Assembly: GCA_026770585.1 (NCBI GenBank)
Contig: MU646376.1
Coordinates: 542,524-553,074, forward strand
Direction of reading: 5' to 3'
DNA from: Baffinella frigidus
Taxonomy: Eukaryota > Cryptophyceae > Cryptomonadales > Baffinellaceae
DNA length: 10,551 bases
Shown one piece after another: positions 9,401 to 10,551 of the stretch (position 1 is the stretch's first letter; each line of letters starts with the position of its first letter). Position numbers and translations under genes: made by a program. The notes under the pieces are model-generated. The model was not told the DNA's origin. It ran no database searches and saw nothing but the letters and a program-made list of their open reading frames with translations.

Positions 9401-10425
9401 AAGCGACCTTGCCACGCCAGAGAGCTCCAGGGAAACTGACGCCTTATCCACGCCAGATCTGGCGTCGTCGACTTAAGTGTTCAGGGGATTTCCCTTGAAA
9501 GATGTCAAAAGTGGATGTTTCGAGCCCTCTGGCGTGGTGCATTCCCGCATCCACCTTCTCGCCACTGCATCGCATGACAGAGACCGGCCCGTCAGAACCG
9601 GGGGTCAACTCCCGTCTCAGTAAGTCAATTTCGCCTTGAAATCTGAGACCGTAAGTCAATTTCGCCTTGAAATCTGAGACCTGGGTTCGAGAATATCGGG
9701 TCTGAGGGTCCACACAGGGCAAATCCACACAGAGCAAACCAAATCGTAACGTCCGCTCTGTGACAGGTGTTTTCGCTGTCTCTCAACCGCCTGACCACGC
9801 TTCCGATGGACATGGTCCCCCCCCCCCCTTCTTCAACTTCAGAGGCAATACAGAGCAGGATGCTGAGGAGGGGGGGGGTCGGGCCCCTGCGTACTCTCCA
9901 ACCGCCTCGACCTATCCGGAAGGGCTCTCCGGTGCAAGAGTCCTAGGGTTTGGGGTGTAGGGTGCACCGCCACGCAGAGGCGCACCGCCCGACCCACCCT
10001 TGAACTGCAGAGGAAATTCTTCGAGTTGAGCAAGTTTGATTTGATATGATGCTGAATACATGATGGTGATGGCGTCGTATCGCGTCACAGAACATGTCTC
10101 TCGACAAACCCCACACCACAAACCCTAGAACCTAAGCCCTCACACCCTAGACCCTACGCTACAAACCCTAGACCCTAAGCCCTTAGACTTAGGGTCTAGG
10201 CTTAGGGTCTAGGGAACCTTGAATGCTGAACCCTCACCGACTGTGTGTGGAGCAGGCCCTTAGGCGTAGGGTCTAGGGTTTCCTAAGCCCTTAGGCGTAG
10301 GGTCTAGGGTTTACCTTGAACGCTGAACCCTCAAACCTTGAACGCTGAACCCTCACCGACTGTGTGGGGAGCAGGTGGCGCTGACGGCTCTGACGGAGCT
10401 TCGCTTCAACCGGAATCTCATGAAG
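527..10425 (+). CDS. Leucine-rich repeat protein, 11 exons, partial at both ends
   Basis: Joining 527-622, 1728-1832, 2754-2846, 3622-3690, 4102-4197, 5524-5762, 6325-6463, 7378-7455, 8652-8687, 9767-9814 and 10375-10425 gives 350 codons without a stop. The product is a tandem array of about 14 LRRs of 23 residues, with units such as LTQLYLDDNKFASLP and LEQLVMDDNSIVEVP. Residues about 1-152 form block 1. A cap (PPREVQVQDLRVVYKFLRVL, about 144-163) is followed by block 2 from about residue 164 to the end. LRRs of this kind form a curved solenoid used for protein binding; SHOC2-like, plant PIRL and Roco proteins carry similar repeats and caps. No signal peptide, membrane segment, GTPase or kinase domain lies in the visible part, so cellular role and partners are unknown. 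Nine of ten internal introns are phase 0. The start and stop codons lie outside the window. Confidence 0.88.
655..686 (-). pseudogene. Inverted copy of exon C 3' end and donor
   Basis: Read on the - strand, the sequence CCTCGTCCTCAACGATGAG|gtatcgaaccc matches the end of exon C and the first bases of its intron (CCTCATCCTCAACGATAACCAG|gtatcgaaccc in total), apart from one substitution and a small gap. It lies about 2.1 kb away from exon C and in the opposite orientation. Confidence 0.75.
984..1105 (+). repeat. 22-bp minisatellite
   Basis: Five full units and one partial 22-bp unit start at 984, 1006, 1028, 1050, 1072 and 1094. Each begins GTGCTGCGCT and most contain TATATGGG. Substitutions occur but no indels. 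Confidence 0.88.
1106..1422 (+). repeat. GGTCGGCTCACACAG repeat, three copies
   Basis: A block of about 45 bp from ACCTCTGTGAC to CACACAGGATCAACGAA at 1106-1150 recurs at 1333-1385. Its last 34 bp recur again at 1389-1422 with at most one difference, separated by ATG. Confidence 0.85.
1258..1302. repeat. GGATATCC palindrome and CTAAGTG block, copy 2
   Basis: CCCGGATATCCGGG with an expanded run of 12 or so G, then ACTCGGTCGCTGCTAAGTG, matches copy 1 with the G run lengthened. Confidence 0.75.
1449..1495 (+). repeat. Dispersed 45-bp repeat, copy 1
   Basis: CAGCGCCCTCCCC then TCCAGGCTTCACCACACTCA continues to CCGCCACCAA. The same block lies at 4538-4583 in intron E with about three differences. 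Confidence 0.8.
1573..1605 (+). pseudogene. Truncated copy of exon B start with its acceptor
   Basis: The 33 nt match 1721-1753 with two mismatches, from GTGGCAG into VYILKNVTA, then hit a stop (TGA). A weaker third version (VILKNETSALP) lies around 1426-1457. All are upstream of the real exon. Confidence 0.85.
1728..1832 (+). CDS. LRR gene exon B
   Basis: The exon is bounded by GTGGCAG| and CTCCAG|gtccag and has 35 codons in phase 0. It begins VYILKNVTALTSINLFENSL and continues into LDALPELL, an LRR with the asparagine and LP in the expected places. It completes the repeat begun by exon A (PPE|V). The open frame happens to run on past the donor through 1898, but the next exon restores the repeat whereas the read-through does not. 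Both ends of this exon have partial copies nearby (1573-1605; 1947-1988; 2127-2168). Confidence 0.87.
1857..1914 (+). repeat. Acceptor-like repeat, copy 1
   Basis: A T-rich tract, then TTACTTACAG|GTCCTAAATG and AGTTGAGTGATACAAA. It looks like a good 3' splice site followed by a short frame ending in a stop. Copy 2 lies at 5060-5127. Confidence 0.75.
1947..1988 (+). pseudogene. Copy of exon B 3' end with its donor
   Basis: The copy matches 1795-1836 (CCCGAGCTTCT, CGAGCAAATGCT, CTCCAGGTCC) with about three substitutions. It lies downstream of the real donor inside intron B. Confidence 0.85.
2127..2168 (+). pseudogene. Second copy of exon B 3' end with its donor
   Basis: This copy is more diverged than the previous one (TTTGACCAAATGATCATC), but still ends CTCCAGGTCC. 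The similarity runs a little into the intron (CATCGCC versus CAGCGCC). Spacing to the first copy is 180 nt. Confidence 0.8.
2195..2310. repeat. GCCTACGG palindromic region in intron B
   Basis: GGCCTACGGTATTGACTACG then GTAGGCC forms an interrupted palindrome at about 2227-2254. It is followed by CCTAGGCCCGGG and GTAGGGGCCC/GGGCCC segments that also pair. The core matches the hairpins at 3156 and 4836. Confidence 0.65.
2457..2557 (+). repeat. Degenerate triplicate of about 33 bp
   Basis: Three diverged units start near 2457, 2490 and 2523, with shared elements GTGTGGT, GATTTATCGGTGATAATCC, CATTTATTGGTAACAATCC and GATTCATCGGTAATAATCC. Confidence 0.65.
2567..2634 (+). pseudogene. Long truncated copy of exon C
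   Basis: The 68 nt match 2754-2821 with about eight differences and keep the frame (LDASRNCLTSLPSSLDNQL). The acceptor is TTTAG| instead of GGCAG|. The last eight codons, LLILNDNQ, and the donor are missing, so it cannot replace exon C without loss of the repeat. It is treated as a decaying duplicate. Confidence 0.82.
2754..2846 (+). CDS. LRR gene exon C
   Basis: The exon lies between GGGGGCAG| and AACCAG|gtatcg, 31 codons in phase 0. It begins VLDASRNRLTSLPASLGNQL and ends LLILNDNQ. It contains one complete LRR and the first ten residues of the next. A long but 3'-truncated copy lies just upstream at 2567-2634, and an inverted copy of its 3' end with the donor lies at 655-686. Confidence 0.9.
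3156..3244. repeat. GCCTACGG hairpin in intron C
   Basis: GCCTACGGTATTGCCTACCG then TAGGC is palindromic. The arm TACCGTAGGCCGTAGGGGCC at 3171 pairs with CTAGGAGCCCTACGGCCTAC at 3219, leaving a loop of about 25 nt. Confidence 0.7.
3295..3468 (+). repeat. (CCCTCAA)n heptamer array
   Basis: About 25 units of CCCTCAA with occasional CCCTGGA and CCCCCAA variants. It opens with two CCCTCAACCCTGGA double units. Confidence 0.95.
3476..3517 (+). pseudogene. Truncated copy of exon D
   Basis: The copy begins CTGCCGGAGATCCTGAAGG after GGGAAG and encodes LPEILKVMFSLSRS, against LPEIPKVVFSLSRL in the true exon. It then runs into the TGGCTGCCGCGTGGA block that also occurs further upstream, indicating a tandem duplication of about 260 bp. 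Confidence 0.85.
3553..3607 (+). repeat. (ACTGAAC)n heptamer array
   Basis: Seven to eight nearly perfect 7-bp units directly upstream of exon D. Confidence 0.92.
3622..3690 (+). CDS. LRR gene exon D, exactly one 23-residue repeat
   Basis: The exon is bounded by GGTGGCAG| and AACCAG|gtgctg, 69 nt or 23 codons, phase 0. It reads LPEIPKVVFSL then SRLETLAVDYNQ. It is the only exon in the window that equals one repeat length, with both flanking introns after residue 10 of an LRR. A partial copy lies at 3476-3517. Confidence 0.9.
3719..3791 (+). repeat. 27-bp minisatellite in intron D
   Basis: Two 27-bp units and a partial third, each starting CCATCCACCTCAC. The third grades into heptamers. The same motif occurs just after exon K (10434-10461). 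Confidence 0.88.
3919..4068 (+). repeat. (CCATAAA)n heptamer array
   Basis: About 21 units of CCATAAA with few variants (CCGTAAA, CCCTAGA). It is preceded at 3782-3918 by degenerate CCCTAAA-like sequence. The - strand is free of stops in this repeat, which explains the long open frames there. Confidence 0.95.
4102..4197 (+). CDS. LRR gene exon E: last LRR of block 1 and PP cap motif
   Basis: The exon lies between CAACAG| and GTCCAG|gttacc, 32 codons in phase 0. It begins ITAIPGEVMLLEHLDNF and ends NNIAFPPREVQ. The NxIxxPPxEV ending is the usual terminal motif of LRR blocks in SHOC2-, PIRL- and Roco-like proteins. It joins exon F without a gap relative to that motif, so no exon appears to be missing in the 1.3-kb intron that follows. 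Short heptamer arrays begin within 5 nt of its donor. Confidence 0.87.
4200..4330 (+). repeat. Mixed CCCTCCA / CCCCAAA heptamer array
   Basis: Runs of CCCTCCA, then CCCCAAA, then CCCTAAA. The array starts two to three bases after the exon E donor. Confidence 0.92.
4339..4500 (+). repeat. (CCCTAAA)n telomere-type array
   Basis: CCCTAAA, the complement of the TTTAGGG telomere repeat of plants and many algae, is repeated with variants CCTAAAT and CCCTGAA and decays after about 4420. Confidence 0.92.
4538..4583 (+). repeat. Dispersed 45-bp repeat, copy 2
   Basis: Matches 1449-1495 and directly abuts the diverged family 1 element at 4585. Confidence 0.8.
4585..4708 (+). mobile_element. MITE-like element, family 1, diverged copy d
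   Basis: A 124-bp element with ends CCACGCCAGAG and CCCTGGCGTG, and an inner stem ACCGTGTC/GACACGGT (4621-4638). The interior is otherwise unlike copies a to c, but the layout and length are the same. Confidence 0.6.
4810..4964. mobile_element. Long foldback element
   Basis: Arms 4810-4875 and 4900-4964 are near-perfect inverted repeats of about 65 bp (AAGCGATCGCCAG outward end, CCTACGAC inner end) around an AT-rich loop of 24 nt. The arms include CAGCCTACGGATTGCCTACG. It would extrude as a cruciform in DNA or form a long hairpin in the pre-mRNA. Confidence 0.85.
5060..5127 (+). repeat. Acceptor-like repeat, copy 2
   Basis: CTTTTTATTTATTACTC, then GATACAG|GTCCTAAATGAGG and GTTGAGTGATACAAAGG, matching copy 1 with a few differences. 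The frame after the AG reads VLNEALQPSVE and stops. Confidence 0.75.
5144..5166 (+). pseudogene. Diverged copy of exon F start
   Basis: CTGACAG|GCGCAAGACCTC followed by TCGTTGGTG resembles the exon F start GTGCAAGACCTGCGAGTGGTG. It is short and lies 380 nt upstream of the real exon. Confidence 0.6.
5200..5323 (-). mobile_element. MITE-like element, family 1, copy b
   Basis: The reverse complement of copy a, with shared internal blocks such as GATGTCAAAAGTGGATGTTT and GACGCCTTATCCACG. The inner stem is the perfect palindrome ACGCCAGATCTGGCGT (5236-5251). The left terminal repeat has lost its first bases. Confidence 0.8.
5357..5401 (+). pseudogene. Truncated copy of exon F start with its acceptor
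   Basis: GGGCAG| is followed by a copy encoding VQHLRVVCKFLRVLL and then a stop, against VQDLRVVYKFLRVLR in the real exon 167 nt downstream. The identity is about 85 percent over 40 nt by eye. Confidence 0.85.
5524..5762 (+). CDS. LRR gene exon F: inter-block cap and first LRRs of block 2
   Basis: The exon is bounded by CCCCTTCAG| and GACAACAA|gtgatg, 239 nt, phase 0 in and phase 2 out. It encodes the helical cap VQDLRVVYKFLRVL, a degenerate cap-type repeat ELKSFGLTDFPSLW, then MPTLNLKDNAITSAPGEI and LTQLYLDDN. The frame meets TGA immediately after AACAAG, so the exon must end by splicing. AA plus the G of exon G rebuilds a Lys codon, giving LYLDDNKFASLP. It is by far the largest exon. Partial copies of its start lie at 5357-5401 and 5144-5166. 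Confidence 0.9.
5768..5920. mobile_element. Foldback element beside the exon F donor
   Basis: The ends GCCCTAATCCGGGGACA and TGTTCCCGGATTAGCCC are inverted repeats (14 of 17 pair). It starts five nt after the donor GT. The interior has a palindrome ACATGGGTCCCCATGT and two copies of AATTAGGGC. Confidence 0.7.
6031..6191 (+). mobile_element. MITE-like element, family 2, copy a
   Basis: A 161-bp element whose ends are inverted repeats (CCACACAGCGGGCTACGAAG and, reversed, CCACAAAGCGGACTTCCAAG, both running on to GGGATTTT). The interior holds the TACGG/CCGTA motif and GGTCCTAGGTC. No open frame of its own. Confidence 0.82.
6325..6463 (+). CDS. LRR gene exon G, ends at a GC donor
   Basis: The exon lies between CCGGCAG| and ACCAACAAG|gcactc, 139 nt (one base completing a Lys codon plus 46 codons). 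It reads FASLPINICFLSNLTDLQL, NNNEITVLPYTVSEF and LTLLGLATNK. No GT is available at the end that keeps the repeat. The GC donor is inferred because LATNK|FDRIPEEL continues the 23-residue register exactly into exon H. Confidence 0.87.
6484..6693 (+). repeat. 30-copy CCCTCCA/CCATCCA heptamer array
   Basis: Thirty consecutive heptamers can be read without one insertion or deletion. Variants are almost limited to CCCTCCA, CCATCCA and CCCTCCG. It starts 20 nt after the GC donor of intron G. Confidence 0.95.
6849..6973. mobile_element. Small foldback element
   Basis: The ends TTTCACCTAAGTCAAC and GTTGACTTGAGGTAAAA are inverted repeats with one or two mismatches, 125 bp apart. Confidence 0.6.
7061..7197. 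mobile_element. Foldback element
   Basis: Arms of about 45 bp (starting GTTGGCCACC and ending GGTGGCCAAC, inner parts GGAGCCGTTTA / TAACGGCTCC) flank an inner stem GAGAAATT/AATTTCTC. Several mismatches show that it is not recent. Confidence 0.8.
7351..7357 (+). promoter_or_regulatory. Branch-point sequence TACTAAC
   Basis: TACTAAC lies 20 nt before the AG of the exon H acceptor, the classic position and sequence of a lariat branch point. I did not see an equally good match before the other ten acceptors, so it may compensate for the GC donor of the same intron. This is inference from position and motif. Confidence 0.6.
7378..7455 (+). CDS. LRR gene exon H
   Basis: The exon lies between ATTCCGCAG| and GTAGAG|gtccta, 26 codons in phase 0. 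It begins FDRIPEELTHIRTLEQL and ends VMDDNSIVE. Its acceptor is preceded by the only clear TACTAAC branch-point sequence in the window (7351-7357). A copy of its 3' end, with the donor, lies at 7906-7935. Confidence 0.9.
7463..7500 (+). mobile_element. Family 2 terminal repeat fragment
   Basis: CCACACACCGGGCTACCAAG then CGATTTCACGGGCGTGAC resembles the left end of family 2. No matching right end was identified before copy b starts. Confidence 0.55.
7636..7796 (+). mobile_element. MITE-like element, family 2, copy b
   Basis: Same 161-bp length and orientation as copy a with scattered substitutions. The terminal repeat CCACACAGCGG is intact at both ends. A 110-bp direct duplication begins immediately after it. 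Confidence 0.85.
7797..8169 (+). repeat. Direct duplication of about 110 bp
   Basis: 7797-7908 and 8059-8169 share CTCTCTCTCAGTCGGGTCGACT, GGGTTGGTACCACACACC, GGGGAATC and GAGATTCA blocks with moderate divergence. The first copy abuts family 2 copy b on one side and the exon H fragment on the other. Confidence 0.85.
7906..7935 (+). pseudogene. Copy of exon H 3' end with its donor
   Basis: ATGGACGACAACTCCATC then AACGAG|gtct matches ATGGATGACAACTCCATC then GTAGAG|gtcc at 7432-7459. It sits at the end of the first copy of a 110-bp duplication in intron H. Confidence 0.85.
8508..8635. mobile_element. Foldback element beside the exon I acceptor
   Basis: The ends GGAAACCTGTTTAATTTTTT and, reversed, GGAAACATGTTTAATTTTTT are inverted repeats. 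Inner stems ACTACAC/GTGTAGT and CTGCT/AGCAG extend the fold. The right end lies 16 nt before exon I. Confidence 0.78.
8652..8687 (+). CDS. LRR gene exon I, 36-nt micro-exon
   Basis: The exon lies between ATCGGGCAG| and CTCAAG|gtcgcg, 12 codons VPETITRLANLK. The frame stays open past the donor (to 8909). Splicing here is preferred because SIVE|VPETITRLANLK|VFSLSLNRL keeps the 23-residue period, while read-through gives VASSSSLYLPHNGL, two residues out of register. The read-through form cannot be fully excluded. Confidence 0.78.
8731..8749. repeat. Perfect palindrome TCTCGCCAATTTGGCGAGA
   Basis: A 19-nt palindrome with a single central base, 44 nt into intron I. Weak outer inverted repeats (CTGCCTCAC at 8712 and GTGAGGCAG at 8867) may mark a larger element. 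Confidence 0.7.
9002..9019. repeat. Short hairpin GTGGGAGC TT GCTCCCAC
   Basis: A perfect 8-bp stem with a 2-nt centre. It has no T run after it and lies within an intron, so there is no reason to call it a terminator. Confidence 0.7.
9412..9537 (-). mobile_element. MITE-like element, family 1, copy c
   Basis: A 126-bp copy in the same orientation as b, with intact ends CCACGCCAGAG and CTCTGGCGTGG and the same inner palindrome at 9450-9465. Confidence 0.8.
9620..9681 (+). repeat. 31-bp tandem duplication
   Basis: Two identical adjacent 31-bp units beginning GTAAGTCAATTTCGCC and ending AATCTGAGACC. Confidence 0.95.
9767..9814 (+). CDS. LRR gene exon J, 48-nt micro-exon
   Basis: The exon lies between TGTGACAG| and GACATG|gtcccc, 16 codons VFSLSLNRLTTLPMDM. 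It completes the LRR started by exon I and is completed by exon K (VALTALTEL). A run of 12 cytosines starts two bases into the intron. Confidence 0.82.
10120..10345. repeat. Telomere-like CCCTAGA / TTAGGGTCTAGGG region
   Basis: CCCTAGACCCTAAGCCCTTAG is followed by its inverse CTTAGGGTCTAGG twice, then two copies of CCCTTAGGCGTAGGGTCTAG and CCTTGAACGCTGAACCCTC repeats. It is the one place where heptamer-like repeats switch strand and form an inverted pair (centre near 10188). Confidence 0.82.
10218..10255 (+). repeat. Copy of intron J 3' end (acceptor without exon)
   Basis: The 38 nt match 10337-10374 with two mismatches (CCCTCACCGACTGTGTG then GGAGCAG). The similarity stops exactly at the AG, so the copy is a decoy acceptor followed by telomere-like sequence instead of exon K. 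Confidence 0.85.
10375..10425 (+). CDS. LRR gene exon K, 51 nt; last exon in window
   Basis: The exon lies between GGAGCAG| and ATGAAG|gtcccc, 17 codons VALTALTELRFNRNLMK. The donor resembles the others. The frame could also run on for a few codons (VPPYLL), which mimics an LRR. However, the sequence just after it matches the minisatellite of intron D to within about 2 of 28 bases, so an intron is favoured. The gene continues beyond the window. Confidence 0.75.
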
Positions 10426-10455
10426 GTCCCCCCGTATCTCCTCACTCCATCCACC

Positions 10456-10551
10456 TCACACTACACACTACACACTACACACTACACACTACACACTACA
10501 CACTACACACTACACACTACACACTACACACTACACACTACACACTACACA
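10456..10551 (+). repeat. (CACTACA)n heptamer array
   Basis: Thirteen or more near-perfect 7-bp units run off the end of the window, starting about 30 nt after the exon K donor. Confidence 0.95.

Larger units (their letters stand above)
8688..9766 (+). other. Intron I
   Basis: GT-AG intron of 1,079 nt. It holds a perfect palindrome (8731-8749), a CT-rich tract near 8850, a short hairpin (9002-9019), a TTTAGGG fragment on the + strand near 9110-9125, an inverted-repeat element (9412-9537) and a 31-bp tandem duplication (9620-9681). The flanks of the element also resemble each other (CACCTTCTCGTCACTGC at 9377; CACCTTCTCGCCACTGC near 9551). The stretch 9126-9370 shows nothing recognisable. Confidence 0.65.
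9815..10374 (+). other. Intron J
   Basis: GT-AG intron of 560 nt. It has a C12 run just after the donor and a run of about ten G near 9869. A weak likeness of exon J (CTCTCCAACCGCCT) lies near 9892. Telomere-like CCCTAGA/TTAGGGTCTAGGG repeats fill 10120-10345, and a copy of the intron's own 3' end lies at 10218-10255. The stretch 9910-10119 shows nothing recognisable. Confidence 0.65.

Noticed and set aside
9650-9690. Possible tRNA or tRNA-derived SINE (GGTTCGA motif near 9674)
   Set aside because: There is no A box at the right distance and no cloverleaf. The motif alone is not enough.

Overview
The window is eukaryotic nuclear DNA. Eleven short exons on the + strand, split by introns of about 0.4 to 1.3 kb, join into one open frame of 350 codons (1,050 nt of coding sequence in 9.9 kb). 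The product is a leucine-rich repeat (LRR) protein with a 23-residue repeat of the form LxxLxLxxNxLxxLPxxI. The gene is partial: the first exon seen is internal, and the last is followed by an intron that runs off the window. Telomere-like CCCTAAA heptamers, a GC-AG intron and mostly AG|G acceptor junctions point to a protist or alga. Dinoflagellate-, haptophyte- or green-alga-like genomes are possible, but the species cannot be named from the sequence.

Layout: 1-526 is upstream intron with a truncated copy of the first exon and a small inverted-repeat element. Exons are at 527-622, 1728-1832, 2754-2846, 3622-3690, 4102-4197, 5524-5762, 6325-6463, 7378-7455, 8652-8687, 9767-9814 and 10375-10425. 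The splice joins were chosen by GT-AG (once GC-AG) boundaries and by reading frame. They are supported independently because the 23-residue LRR register continues across every junction. The protein has two LRR blocks separated by a helical cap of the type PPxEV....VxxFLRxL.

The introns hold most of the unusual material: (1) partial copies of the exon edges, each containing or abutting a splice junction; acceptor-side copies lie upstream of their exon and donor-side copies downstream; (2) several families of small inverted-repeat elements, some present two to four times; (3) tandem arrays almost all with a 7-bp period, related to the telomeric heptamer and mostly C-rich on the coding strand; (4) donors with no GTRAG consensus, which look like a continuation of coding sequence (AG|GTC). 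Together these suggest a gene whose introns have grown by repeated local copying of their own ends plus insertion of small non-autonomous elements. No second gene, rRNA, tRNA or CRISPR array was found; the long open frames elsewhere are by-products of stop-free heptamer repeats.
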